In this document: one piece after another, positions 8,823-17,565 of the stretch
Layout: every line of letters begins with the position of its first letter
Position numbering within the stretch: the stretch's first letter is position 1
Assembly: GCA_018267705.1 (NCBI GenBank)
Contig: JAFDXX010000023.1
Location: 301,769-365,768 of the forward strand
Source: Bacteroidota bacterium
GTDB taxonomy: Bacteria > Bacteroidota > Bacteroidia > Chitinophagales > Chitinophagaceae
DNA length: 64,000 nt
Direction: 5' to 3'
The notes under the pieces: generated by a model
Seen by the model: only the letters and a program-made list of their open reading frames with translations
What the model was told of the DNA's origin: nothing
The model's database searches: none
Translations under genes and position numbers: made by a program

Positions 8823-9980
8823 TTATTTTGTTTTTTCTTGTTTGTTGGCAGAAGAATCTTTAGCAGCAGTAGATGTATTGGCATCTTTTGTTTCAACATA
8901 CAATTCTCCTTGTGGTTCTTTTGCACCGGCAGGCTTAGTTCCATGCATAGATTTTATAAAACTTGCAATTTGTTGAATTTGTGCTGGGGAAAAAATGCTT
9001 TCCCAAGATTGCATGCCTTTGTCTTTCCATCCATATTTAATACTTTTAAATACATCGTGAATGCTGCCGCCATGCAACCAATAATCATCGGTTAAATTAG
9101 GGCCAACACCACCTTGCCCTTCTTTACCGTGGCAAGCAAAACAATTGGTTTCATACAATACTTTACCTGCTGCAATACCATCGGCACCAAGCATTGTAAC
9201 TGTATTCTCATCAATTAAATTTTTTTGTGTTTTTAAATATGCTGCATGTTGTTGTTCTGCTTCTTGCATTTCAATTGCATATTCTTGTTCGGGCAATGGT
9301 GCAGAGTGAGCAACATGATAACGATATAAATAAACTATTGCAAACACAATTGATAAAAGAAAAGCAACAGTAAACCATGGCGGTGTTATATTATTTAATT
9401 CATGAATACCATCGTAAGAGTGTCCGGTATCTATACTTGCTTCTTCTTCAATAGGTTTAAACTTATTCAGTTTATTCCATATTTTTTTTAAGTTGAATGA
9501 AGAAACAGGTTTGGCTTCAGTTGCAGTTGCTGTATCAACATTTGGTTTCAGTAATAATTTTACCATCCAATTCAACGCAAAAATTACTGCCAATTCAACT
9601 ATTATAATTGCATACAACAACATTCTAAAACCTGCTATATGTTCAACAGGTGCTTCAACTTTTGCAGGTGTTGCACTATCTGTTGCTTGTGCAATAGTTA
9701 CAGCACTTATAAACATACAAGCAATAAACATTAATGTTTTTGTTGTATTTGCAGAAGATGATTTTATAAATCCTTTTTTGTGAAACTTCATAGCAAACAA
9801 TAAAGTATTTGCTAACGAGATGATTACTATTGCTAATATTCCAATACATATTACCAATACAGTATCAACATCAAAGGAAGAGCTTTGTGGTTTAGGTTTT
9901 GTTGCAGTTTCTTCTGCTATTGCAAAAAACGATGATAGTATAAAAATAAATGTTGCAGAAAGTTTTTTTATAATTTGCAT
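8823..9980 (-). CDS. ccoP: cbb3 cytochrome c oxidase subunit III (CcoP), single-heme form
   Basis: A 385-residue protein with four to five hydrophobic segments, the CcoP hallmark SYDGIHELNNITPPWF at 188-203, a membrane helix directly after it, and one c-type heme site, C280-F-A-C283-H284, with likely distal ligand M323. Classical CcoP carries two CxxCH sites; here only one is present, as often seen in Bacteroidota. The N-terminal 140 residues add extra membrane helices not found in proteobacterial CcoP. The tail after about 345 is charged and low in complexity. It passes electrons from a donor to CcoO/CcoN. Tightly linked to ccoQ and ccoG. Confidence 0.92.
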   Translation of the reverse strand: MQIIKKLSATFIFILSSFFAIAEETATKPKPQSSSFDVDTVLVICIGILAIVIISLANTLLFAMKFHKKGFIKSSSANTTKTLMFIACMFISAVTIAQATDSATPAKVEAPVEHIAGFRMLLYAIIIVELAVIFALNWMVKLLLKPNVDTATATEAKPVSSFNLKKIWNKLNKFKPIEEEASIDTGHSYDGIHELNNITPPWFTVAFLLSIVFAIVYLYRYHVAHSAPLPEQEYAIEMQEAEQQHAAYLKTQKNLIDENTVTMLGADGIAAGKVLYETNCFACHGKEGQGGVGPNLTDDYWLHGGSIHDVFKSIKYGWKDKGMQSWESIFSPAQIQQIASFIKSMHGTKPAGAKEPQGELYVETKDANTSTAAKDSSANKQEKTK

Positions 9981-9994
9981 AACGAAACGGGTTA

Positions 9995-10159
9995 TTAATT
10001 GTTATCTAACGGAAGTGATTCCATTTCTGAAATTGTTTCTTTACTTGTTTTAAAAACAATAATGGTAACTGCTGTAAAAAATGCCACAAACAGTAGTAAT
10101 GAAATCATTGGATAAATTCCAACGCCTGTTATTTTTTCTAAATAGTGTGAAAATTTCAT
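9995..10159 (-). CDS. ccoQ: CcoQ-like small cbb3 oxidase subunit (54 aa)
   Basis: A short gene between ccoNO and ccoP encodes 54 residues beginning MKFSHYLEKITGVGIYPM. It has one membrane helix (about 17-36) and a charged tail ending SLPLDNN. Start and stop fit snugly: 3 bases after the ccoNO stop and 14 bases before the ccoP start. Size, topology and position are those of CcoQ, which stabilises the assembled oxidase. Its sequence is only loosely conserved, so the call rests mainly on context. Confidence 0.8.
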   Translation of the reverse strand: MKFSHYLEKITGVGIYPMISLLLFVAFFTAVTIIVFKTSKETISEMESLPLDNN

Positions 10160-10162
10160 ATT

Positions 10163-12301
10163 TTAATTATTTTCTGTTGTACTTTTTAAAGATTCACCGG
10201 TTTTAATATCTTTCCCAAGTCTTTGTAAATAAGCTATTAATGCAATAATTTCTTTTTTACTATCTACCTGAATTTTATCTTTCTTTAAATTGGCTGCTAT
10301 TTGATGTGCTTGCTCTTGTAAGTCTTTATTAGCTTGACTTTCATAACCATTAGCGTATGGTACTCCCATTTTACGCATTGCATAAATTTTAGAGTTAGTA
10401 GTGGCTAAATCAACTTCATTTTCAAACAACCAAGGATAGGCAGGCATAATAGAACCCGGCGACATTGAAGTTGGTTCTAACATATGATTAAAGTGCCAAC
10501 TATCTGCATTTTTTCCGCCTTCTCTTGCTAAATCGGGTCCTGTTCTTTTACTTCCCCATAAGAAAGGATGATCATATACAAACTCTCCTGCTTTTGAATA
10601 TTCTCCGTAACGGGCTACTTCGTAACGGAAAGGGCGAATCATTTGTGAGTGGCAATTGGAACATCCTTCACGTATATAAATATCTCTTCCTTGCAACTCA
10701 AGTGGTGTATAGGGTTTAACACTTGTTATAGTTGGAACATTTTCTTTTACTAAGAATGTAGGAATCATTTCAACTAAACCTCCAATACCTACAACTATTA
10801 AACTTAAAGTAAGCAACATAATTGGTTTTCTTTCTATAACAGCATGCCAGAAAGAACCCACAGGAGATTTGTAGTTTTTTTCTAATGCAGGTGCTTCTGC
10901 TTCTTCTGTTGCTACAAACTCACCTTGTTTAGCAGTTTTAATTAAATTATAAACCATTACCAATACACCTGTTAAATAAATGGTTCCGCCAATAGCTCTT
11001 AATACATAGAAAGGAACAATAGATTGAACAACATCAATAAACTGATATTGTAATTGGCCTGCCGGTGTAAATGCTTTCATCATAAAATAGCTTCTGAAAG
11101 CAGCCCAATACAATGGTATTGCATATAATACAATGCCTAATGTACCAATCCAGAAATGTGTTGATGCTAATTTTTTAGAATATAATTTTGTTTTAAATAA
11201 TTTAGGAATTAACCAATATAACATTCCAAAAGTTAAAAAACCATTCCAACCTAAAGCACCAACGTGTACGTGTGCAATTGTCCAATCGCTGTAATGAGAA
11301 ATTGCATTTACATTTTTTAACGATAACATCGGTCCTTCAAAAGTGGACATACCATAACATGTAACAGCTACTACAAAAAATTTAAGAACAGGGTCTTCAC
11401 GTACTTTATCCCATGCTCCGCGAAGTGTAAATAATCCGTTAAGCATACCACCCCAACTTGGCAATAATAACATTATAGAGAATGCAGTACCAAGAGATTG
11501 AGCCCAATCGGGTAAAGCGGTGTATAATAAATGGTGTGGGCCTGCCCAGATATATAAGAATATTAAACTCCAAAAGTGTACAATACTTAAGCGATAAGAA
11601 TAAATGGGGCGATTAGCCGCTTTTGGTAAAAAATAATACATTAAACCTAAATAAGGTGTAGTAAGAAAAAATGCTACTGCATTATGTCCGTACCACCATT
11701 GCACTAATGCATCTTGCACACCTGCATACCATGAATAGCTTTTAAAGAAACTAACCGGTAATTCAAAAGAGTTTACAATATGTAACATGGCAACTGTAAC
11801 CCAAGAGCCAATAAAAAACCAAATTGCAACATATAAATATCTTTCTCTACGCGTTAAAATTGTTCCAAACATATTAATACCGAATATTACCCAAATAACA
11901 GCAATGGCAATATCTAAAGGCCATTCTAATTCAGCATATTCTTTTGAACTGGTATAACCCATTAATAAAGTAATGGCACCAACCAAAATAATTAACTGCC
12001 ATCCCCAAAAATGAATTTTACTTAGTTTATTACTCCACATACTTGTTTTAAGTAAACGTGGTAATGAATAATATACGGCAGTAAAAATTCCATTTCCTAC
12101 AAAAGCAAATATTACTGCATTGGTATGCACGGGCCTTACTCTGCCAAACGTTGTAAATGATAAACCGAAATTTAATACAGGAAAGGCTAATTGAAAGGCA
12201 GCTAAAACGCCTACCAGCATACCCACTGCACCCCAAAATATAGTGGCAATAGCAAACATTTTAGGGATTCTGTTGTCGTAACTGAATTTTTCTAATTGCA
12301 T
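10163..12301 (-). CDS. ccoNO: cbb3 cytochrome c oxidase fused subunits I and II (CcoN-CcoO)
   Basis: A 712-residue fusion. Residues 1 to about 460 form the catalytic CcoN part with 12 or so helices and the heme and copper ligands: H59 (RPVHTN), H206 (YGHNAV), H256-H257 (GPHH), and H344/H346 (HVHVGALGW). A linker and one membrane helix (about 495-515) lead to the CcoO part, with one heme c site C547-S-N-C550-H551 and typical SQMIRPF and GPDLAREG segments. The complex reduces oxygen to water with high affinity and pumps protons. The fused form is usual in Bacteroidota. It starts 2 bases after ccoS. Confidence 0.96.
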   Translation of the reverse strand: MQLEKFSYDNRIPKMFAIATIFWGAVGMLVGVLAAFQLAFPVLNFGLSFTTFGRVRPVHTNAVIFAFVGNGIFTAVYYSLPRLLKTSMWSNKLSKIHFWGWQLIILVGAITLLMGYTSSKEYAELEWPLDIAIAVIWVIFGINMFGTILTRRERYLYVAIWFFIGSWVTVAMLHIVNSFELPVSFFKSYSWYAGVQDALVQWWYGHNAVAFFLTTPYLGLMYYFLPKAANRPIYSYRLSIVHFWSLIFLYIWAGPHHLLYTALPDWAQSLGTAFSIMLLLPSWGGMLNGLFTLRGAWDKVREDPVLKFFVVAVTCYGMSTFEGPMLSLKNVNAISHYSDWTIAHVHVGALGWNGFLTFGMLYWLIPKLFKTKLYSKKLASTHFWIGTLGIVLYAIPLYWAAFRSYFMMKAFTPAGQLQYQFIDVVQSIVPFYVLRAIGGTIYLTGVLVMVYNLIKTAKQGEFVATEEAEAPALEKNYKSPVGSFWHAVIERKPIMLLTLSLIVVGIGGLVEMIPTFLVKENVPTITSVKPYTPLELQGRDIYIREGCSNCHSQMIRPFRYEVARYGEYSKAGEFVYDHPFLWGSKRTGPDLAREGGKNADSWHFNHMLEPTSMSPGSIMPAYPWLFENEVDLATTNSKIYAMRKMGVPYANGYESQANKDLQEQAHQIAANLKKDKIQVDSKKEIIALIAYLQRLGKDIKTGESLKSTTENN

Positions 12302-12303
12302 AA

Positions 12304-12492
12304 TTATGATGATAGTTGATTGGTTTCTGAAGAAGATGAAGAAGGTTTTGATTGATCATTATCGAATAAAATTCGATTGGGTGGAGAATAAATATCATCA
12401 TACTGACCATCTTTTACACTCCATAAAAATGCAAGCAAAAAACCACCTGCAATACAAAGACTAATTAAGGCTATGATGATAAAAATTCCCAT
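12304..12492 (-). CDS. ccoS: CcoS/FixS cbb3 oxidase maturation protein
   Basis: A 62-residue protein with one N-terminal helix and the family signature FLWSVKDGQYDDIYSPPNRIL at about 23-43 (GQYDD and PNRIL are the diagnostic parts). CcoS is needed for insertion of heme and copper into cbb3 oxidase. It is the first gene of the operon running to 6247. Its start is about 72 bp downstream of the FNR-type palindrome at 12558-12571. The Ser-rich tail (SKPSSSSSETNQLSS) carries no recognised function. Confidence 0.93.
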   Translation of the reverse strand: MGIFIIIALISLCIAGGFLLAFLWSVKDGQYDDIYSPPNRILFDNDQSKPSSSSSETNQLSS

Positions 12493-12557
12493 GAGTATTA
12501 AGGAACAAAAATGAGTTGATTAGATTTTTTTATAAATGCTGTGAGTCATTGCTAAAC

Positions 12558-12571
12558 ATGATATTTATCAT
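12558..12571 (-). promoter_or_regulatory. Predicted FNR-type operator upstream of the ccoS operon
   Basis: ATGAT-ATTT-ATCAT is a perfect 5+5 inverted repeat with a 4-base spacer and contains the FNR core TGAT-N4-ATCA. Its centre is about 72 bp before the ccoS start. It lies between the ccoI terminator and ccoS, so it addresses the oxidase structural operon specifically. The FNR-like regulator gene is 4 kb away. Confidence 0.65.
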
Positions 12572-12665
12572 AAAAAAAATAAAAAGAATAACTATGTAAA
12601 ATGAACTTCTCTACAAGATGCAAAACTATTTTTATGTAAAATATTTTATAGTATAAATAATAAAG

Positions 12666-12693
12666 AAAACCGACAGTAGAAACTGCCGGTTTT
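12666..12693 (-). terminator. Terminator after ccoI
   Basis: An 11-pair hairpin with one internal mismatch (7 bp outer stem AAAACCG/CGGTTTT, 4 bp inner stem CAGT/ACTG, 4-base loop) starts 38 bp after the ccoI stop. On the minus strand a T-rich stretch follows. It separates the ccoI transcript from the ccoS operon. Because the outer stem itself ends in A's and T's, it could also work on the plus strand. Confidence 0.7.
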
Positions 12694-12730
12694 GAATCAA
12701 CGCTTAAAACAGGGATTTATATCACCATTT

Positions 12731-15124
12731 TTATAGTTTGTATTTTTTAGCCATTATGCTACTCATTCCATAAGTTAATAAAATAATACTTATAGAACTT
12801 GCGGGCATTAAGATAGCTGCAATCATAGGCGATAATGTGCCTTGTAATGCAAAAAACAAACCGATAATATTGTATAAAACAGATACCACAAAGCTGCTGT
12901 AAACAATAGTTTTTGTGCTTTGTGTAAATGATAAAAAATTAGGAAGTTTTGAAAAAACACTTGCATCTAATATAGCATCTGAAGCGGGTGAAAAATTGTT
13001 ATTGCCTTCTGTAACTGCAATACCAACATTGCTTTGTTTTAAAGCACCGGCATCATTCAATCCATCGCCAATCATTAATACATTATAGTTTTTTTCGTTT
13101 TGTAATTTTTTAATAAAATCAAGTTTTTCATCGGGCTTCATATTAAAAAATACTTTATTGCTAAAACCCAACATGTTTTGTAAATTATTTTTCTCGGCAT
13201 CATTATCTCCACTAATAACAGAAAGAGCAAATTTTCTTTTTAACTTAAATAAGATATTATTTAAACCGGTGCGGTAAACATTTACAATTTCAAAAACACC
13301 TACAATTTCATTATCAATTTTTACAAAAAGTTTTGATGTATTATTTATTGCAACACTTTCTGTTTTTACAAATGCGGCAGAGCCAATTAGTATATGTTTT
13401 TCATTTATCCAACCTTCAATACCAAAACCAATATGGTTTTTAAAATGGTTTATGGCATTAGTAATATTTATATTTAAATGTGAGAGTACAACTTTACTTA
13501 ACGGATGATTAGACTGAGCAAGTAAAGTGGCCACTTCATTTATTTCTGTATCATTTAATAGTCTTCCGTTCCACTGTACATTTATTTTTTTATTGTGCGT
13601 TAATGTGCCTGTTTTATCAAAAACAATATGATTAATTTTTGCTAAATCTTCAATAACATTTGGATGGCGTATATAAAATTTATTTCTTGTAAGAATTCTT
13701 ACGGCATTACCATTGGTAAAAGTAGCTGCTAACAATAAAGCACATGGGCAAGCAACAATTAATACGGTTGTAATAGTATTCCACATTAATGTATATTCAC
13801 CTTTTACCAACCAAAAACTTGCAGCAGCAAAACATAAAATAAATAATGCAAGCGTAAAATATTTGCTGATTATATCAATATAAGGATGTTGTGTTTTTTT
13901 ATGTTTAAATACATCTTTATTCCATAAACTGGTTAAATAACTTTGGGCAACATCTTTAACAACCAATAATTCAATTTTTTCTCCTAATTGTTTTCCGCCT
14001 GCATATACAATTTCTCCAATTTGTTTTTGCACGGGCAAACTTTCTCCACTTACAAAACTATAATCTATTGATGCTTTCCCTTTTAATAAAATAGCATCTG
14101 CCGGAATAATTTCATTATCGTAAACTAAAATAGTATCGTCTTTCTTAATTTCACTTATTGCAATGGGAGTAAAACCAGTATTGCGTTTTACGTTGATGGC
14201 AATAGGAAAGAATGAGGTAAAATCTCTATCAAACGAAATAGACCGATAAGTTCTTTGTTGTAACATTCTTCCTAACAACATTAAAAAAACAATGCCACTC
14301 ATACTATCTAAATATCCGTTGCCATTTTTAAAGAATATTTCAAATAAACTTCTGCAAAATGTAATGGCAATAGCTAATGCAATGGGAGCATCAATATTTA
14401 AATATCCTTTTTTTAACCCTTGCCATGCAAGTACAAAAAAATCTGTTGCACAATAAAATAAAACGGGTAATGATAATAATAAGGTTACATATCTGAATGT
14501 TAATGCAGTAAAGCCTGTGCTTATAGAAAAATATTCAGGTAAACTCATCATCATTATATTGGCAAAACAAAAACCAGCAATGCCCAATTTATATAAACTT
14601 TTTTTATCATGTTTATTAGATGCGTTCCCGTTAAAACTATGTAAACTAATATGTGGTTCGTAACCAACCGAAGTAAAAGTTTCTACAACACTTCTGTAAG
14701 ATGTTTTATTATTATCAAAAGTTACAAATGCTTCTTTATTTTGAAAATTTACTCTGCAAGCAATTATGCCATTGTTTATGCGGTGAATGTTTTCTAATAA
14801 CCAAAGGCAGCTATTACAGTGCATTTGCGGCAAATACAACATGCAATTAGTTTGTTTACCATCGGTAAAATTTATTAGCTTCTCTACAATAGAATTATCA
14901 TCTAAAAAAGAAAATTTATCTTTTCTTATTTGTATTTTTTGTGTAACACCAGGGTTATTGCTTAACAGATAATAATTGCATAAACCTGTTTTATTTAAAA
15001 TACCATATACCATTTTGCAACCTTCACAACAGAAATAATGTTCATCTTCAACAATACTTGTATTGCTGCATTCATCTCCACAATGAAAACAATTTTGTAC
15101 TATAGAATTGCTTTTAATAAGCAT
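12731..15124 (-). CDS. ccoI: Copper-translocating P1B-type ATPase for cbb3 oxidase (CcoI/FixI)
   Basis: A 797-residue heavy-metal ATPase. An N-terminal Cys cluster (NCFHCGDEC at about 11-19, CCEGC at about 32-36) typical of FixI/CcoI is followed by a metal-binding domain with MHCNSC near 100-106, membrane helices, the TGES-like SGES loop, the CPC ion site (VACPCALLLA), and the phosphorylation motif DKTGT followed by GDGLNDAGAL. CcoI exports or delivers copper for the CuB centre of the oxidase. Its start overlaps the end of the upstream gene by 11 bases. Its operon is separated from ccoS by a terminator and has its own predicted FNR-type site at 15694-15709. Confidence 0.93.
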   Translation of the reverse strand: MLIKSNSIVQNCFHCGDECSNTSIVEDEHYFCCEGCKMVYGILNKTGLCNYYLLSNNPGVTQKIQIRKDKFSFLDDNSIVEKLINFTDGKQTNCMLYLPQMHCNSCLWLLENIHRINNGIIACRVNFQNKEAFVTFDNNKTSYRSVVETFTSVGYEPHISLHSFNGNASNKHDKKSLYKLGIAGFCFANIMMMSLPEYFSISTGFTALTFRYVTLLLSLPVLFYCATDFFVLAWQGLKKGYLNIDAPIALAIAITFCRSLFEIFFKNGNGYLDSMSGIVFLMLLGRMLQQRTYRSISFDRDFTSFFPIAINVKRNTGFTPIAISEIKKDDTILVYDNEIIPADAILLKGKASIDYSFVSGESLPVQKQIGEIVYAGGKQLGEKIELLVVKDVAQSYLTSLWNKDVFKHKKTQHPYIDIISKYFTLALFILCFAAASFWLVKGEYTLMWNTITTVLIVACPCALLLAATFTNGNAVRILTRNKFYIRHPNVIEDLAKINHIVFDKTGTLTHNKKINVQWNGRLLNDTEINEVATLLAQSNHPLSKVVLSHLNINITNAINHFKNHIGFGIEGWINEKHILIGSAAFVKTESVAINNTSKLFVKIDNEIVGVFEIVNVYRTGLNNILFKLKRKFALSVISGDNDAEKNNLQNMLGFSNKVFFNMKPDEKLDFIKKLQNEKNYNVLMIGDGLNDAGALKQSNVGIAVTEGNNNFSPASDAILDASVFSKLPNFLSFTQSTKTIVYSSFVVSVLYNIIGLFFALQGTLSPMIAAILMPASSISIILLTYGMSSIMAKKYKL

Positions 15125-15623
15125 GCTGGTGTTGATTATCTTTTACGTTATTTGTATGGGTTGAAACCAAGTTATTTTTATTCCATTCATTAACCATTAC
15201 GTTCCATTTTTCTTTTTCTTCTTTGAATGAATTTTTAAGCGTGTATATAATTGAATGTATGGGATGAGATTTTTTAGTCTTCATTGCTTCATCAAAAACA
15301 TCATTCACCATTGTGTGAATTAAATTTTCTTTACGTTGAATAAGTTGTTGCAACTCTGCAATATTTACTGATGATTTTAAACTAGAAGATTTTTTTTGAG
15401 CATTGAATATTTCTAATACTGCCGGAAACACTAATCTTTTCTCGTAGTTTTTAAGAGAATCAAATTCTATTCTTAATGCCTTAATTTTTTCAATTAAATG
15501 CAAATGTATCGGCTCAATTTTATTGAGTTTTAATACTTCATCAAACTGAGCATCAATAAATGGATACAATTTTTCTGTAATTCTTTCTATTACATCATTA
15601 ACCGAAACTGAATACGCACACAT
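15114..15623 (-). CDS. Unknown helical protein, possibly hemerythrin/RIC-like, coupled to ccoI
   Basis: I do not recognise this 169-residue protein with certainty. It is predicted all-helical, cytoplasmic and charged. The run HLHLIEKIKALRIEF...YEKRLVFPAV at about 41-70 resembles the His/Glu helices of hemerythrin-fold proteins such as the C-terminal part of RIC (di-iron repair proteins), where E-x2-LFP follows a ligand helix; NLIHTMVNDVFDEA near 100-113 could be a second such helix. The tail ends in a small His cluster (NQHQHAY). Its stop overlaps the ccoI start by 11 bases, so it is co-translated with ccoI and probably acts under low oxygen or nitrosative stress. Alternative starts are possible. 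Confidence 0.6.
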   Translation of the reverse strand: MCAYSVSVNDVIERITEKLYPFIDAQFDEVLKLNKIEPIHLHLIEKIKALRIEFDSLKNYEKRLVFPAVLEIFNAQKKSSSLKSSVNIAELQQLIQRKENLIHTMVNDVFDEAMKTKKSHPIHSIIYTLKNSFKEEKEKWNVMVNEWNKNNLVSTHTNNVKDNQHQHAY

Positions 15624-15693
15624 GCATTTAATAATTTAAAAACAAATGTGCTTAGACTTATTAATTTTAATTATGACTTGAGGAAGTATTGAA

Positions 15694-15709
15694 TATGATT
15701 TTTGTCATA
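15694..15709 (-). promoter_or_regulatory. Predicted FNR-type operator upstream of the ccoI transcript
   Basis: TATGAT-TTTT-GTCATA is an inverted repeat with 4-base spacer, with one base pair off perfect symmetry (TGAT against GTCA). Its centre is about 79 bp before the 15623 start, close to the spacing seen at ccoS and norC. It is weaker than those two because one half site reads TGAC rather than TGAT. Confidence 0.5.
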
Positions 15710-15808
15710 TTCTGCTGCGTATAATTATAATTTCCTATCACTACTTACTATTATAGGTATAATTATAACTGTTGCTGCATTATGTTTATTGATATAAAAA
15801 AGAAAAAC

Positions 15809-16525
15809 TTAGTACATTAGGTTAGCCGTTTTTTCTAATTTATCGTAATTAATAATTTTTATTTTTTTGCCGTGTAATTCAATAATTTTTGCAGTATTAA
15901 ATTCAGATAATAATCTGATAGTGCTTTCAGTTGAAGTACCTACAAAATCGGCAATTTCTTCGCGACTTAATTGTACATTTATTGTTTGTCCATCTTCTTC
16001 AAATCCATAAGTTGCTTTTAAAAATAAAAGAGCTTCGGCCACACGCTCCCGAACATTTTTTTGAGATAAAGAAACAATATGTTCTTCGGCCGTTTTTAAA
16101 TCTTCACTTATTTTTTTAAACAATGCCATGCATAATTTTTGGTTACTTGCAGCCAGTTGCATAAAAAAATGTTTATCTACCAAACAAACAGAACATTCCT
16201 CTAAAGCTACTGCGTTACAATGGTATCGGTCATTTGCTAATAATGAGCGATATCCTAAAATATCTCCATCTTTTACCAATCTCAATATTTGTTCTTTCCC
16301 GTCTAATCCGGTAGTGGTTAATTTTATTTTACCAGAATTAATACAATACAAGCCCAATGGCAAAGCATTTTCCGTAAAAATAGTTTGACCTTTTTTAAAA
16401 TAGGTGCAAGTTTTATTAAGGTTTAATTCTATTAATTGTTCAGCATCTAATACCGCAAATATTGAGTGGATTGCTTTTGCACATGTAATACAAGCTCTAT
16501 GAGGTTCTGCATGTTTAAACTTCAT
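15809..16525 (-). CDS. Crp/Fnr-family regulator, FNR-like (probable oxygen or NO sensor)
   Basis: The protein has a cyclic-nucleotide-binding-like sensor domain (about 25-145) and a winged helix (LSREEIADFVGTSTESTIRLL). In the recognition helix the FNR positions Glu and Arg (E..SR in FNR, ESTIR here) are kept, matching TGA half sites. Cysteines near the N-terminus (HRACITC) and in the sensor domain (EECSVC) could hold an Fe-S cluster as in FNR, though spacing differs from E. coli. I chose the ATG at 16525; a TTG at 16552 would add nine residues. It lies directly downstream of rsmI and next to the cbb3 locus, with matching palindromes before ccoS, the ccoI transcript and norC. Confidence 0.85.
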   Translation of the reverse strand: MKFKHAEPHRACITCAKAIHSIFAVLDAEQLIELNLNKTCTYFKKGQTIFTENALPLGLYCINSGKIKLTTTGLDGKEQILRLVKDGDILGYRSLLANDRYHCNAVALEECSVCLVDKHFFMQLAASNQKLCMALFKKISEDLKTAEEHIVSLSQKNVRERVAEALLFLKATYGFEEDGQTINVQLSREEIADFVGTSTESTIRLLSEFNTAKIIELHGKKIKIINYDKLEKTANLMY

Positions 16526-16569
16526 GGTATGGGCGGCGTTGATTAACGGCAAATTTAAGCATTTATAAT

Positions 16570-17235
16570 TTATATTTTCCCTTCAATAACAATAACTATT
16601 TCGCCTTTTACTTGTTTGGATTTAAAGTGTTCAACTACTTCTTTTAAAGTGCCGCGTTTATTTTCTTCAAACATTTTAGTTAGTTCTCTTGTTACGCAGC
16701 ATTTTCTGCTTTCACCCAAATAAATTATTAATTCTTCTAATGTTTTTGTTAAACGCATGGGGCTTTCATACAAAATAAAAGTTCGTTCTTCTTGTGCCAA
16801 TTGTTTTAATTTGGTTTGTCTTCCTTTTTTTATGGGAAGAAATCCTTCAAACAAAAAATTGTTGCATGGCAAACCACTATTTACTAATGCGGGCACAAAA
16901 GCTGTTGCACCTGGCAAACATTCTACTTTAATATTTTGTTTAATACATTCTCTAACTAATAAAAAAGCGGGGTCGCTAATGCCGGGTGTACCGGCATCGG
17001 TAATTAATGCAAAAGTTTTACCTGCTTGCATTTGCTGGGTTAAATGTTCAACAATTTTATGTTCGTTATGTTGATGATAAGGAGATAATGGTTTTTGAAT
17101 GTTATAATGAGAAAGTAGTTTAGAAGATGTTCTGGTATCTTCACACAAAACAACATCTACACTTTGCAATATTTCTATTGCACGTAACGTAATATCTTTT
17201 AAATTACCAATTGGAGTGGGAACTAAATATAGCAT
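16570..17235 (-). CDS. rsmI: 16S rRNA (cytidine-1402-2'-O)-methyltransferase RsmI
   Basis: The protein begins MLYLVPTPIGNLKDITLRA, the standard RsmI N-terminus, which decides the ATG at 17235; an upstream in-frame TTG at 17295 would add 20 unlike residues. LCEDTRTSSKLLSHY, LITDAGTPGISDP and the glycine-rich LPGATAFVPALVNSGLP segments mark the tetrapyrrole-methylase fold that binds S-adenosylmethionine. It methylates the ribose of C1402 in 16S rRNA, aiding decoding fidelity. The length (221 aa) is near the family's usual core. It is in a minus-strand run with purS and pssA upstream and the FNR-like gene downstream. Confidence 0.95.
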   Translation of the reverse strand: MLYLVPTPIGNLKDITLRAIEILQSVDVVLCEDTRTSSKLLSHYNIQKPLSPYHQHNEHKIVEHLTQQMQAGKTFALITDAGTPGISDPAFLLVRECIKQNIKVECLPGATAFVPALVNSGLPCNNFLFEGFLPIKKGRQTKLKQLAQEERTFILYESPMRLTKTLEELIIYLGESRKCCVTRELTKMFEENKRGTLKEVVEHFKSKQVKGEIVIVIEGKI

Positions 17236-17309
17236 ACCTTCTTGCCCCTTATAGGGAGTTTTCAATACATTATTTGGTTGTATAGAATTATCCAACTTAA
17301 TACCTTCCT

Positions 17310-17561
17310 TTAAGAGTTTAGGGTTTCAATTTCAAAAAATTCCATAACAGGGTTTGCCAATATTTTTTTTGATGCTTCTTCAGCAATTGTTTTGGCTTCT
17401 GTTTCGCTTGTTGCATCAATTTCTAAAGTTATATGTTTGCCTACACGTACATCGTTTACAGCATTAATGCCAAGGTTTTTTAATCCGCCTAAAACTGCTT
17501 TGCCTTGTGGGTCTAATAAATCTTTTAACGGCATTACTTTTATTTGAACATTATATATCAT
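17310..17561 (-). CDS. purS: Phosphoribosylformylglycinamidine synthase subunit PurS
   Basis: An 83-residue protein with the PurS pattern: beta strand YNVQIKVMPLKDLLDPQGKAV, then LGINAVNDVRVGKHITLEI, and an acidic helix (TEAKTIAEEASKKILANPV) ending in a strand (EFFEIE). PurS is the small bridging subunit of the three-part PurSQL enzyme of purine synthesis. PurL and PurQ are not in the window, so the gene is detached from its partners. It starts 4 bp after pssA ends, suggesting co-transcription with it. Confidence 0.92.
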   Translation of the reverse strand: MIYNVQIKVMPLKDLLDPQGKAVLGGLKNLGINAVNDVRVGKHITLEIDATSETEAKTIAEEASKKILANPVMEFFEIETLNS

Positions 17562-17565
17562 AAAA

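Noticed and set aside
12304..12492. Possible second membrane protein or fused C-terminal domain in ccoS because of its Ser-rich tail
   Set aside because: The tail is short and low complexity and the gene ends 2 bp before ccoNO; ordinary CcoS variation explains it.
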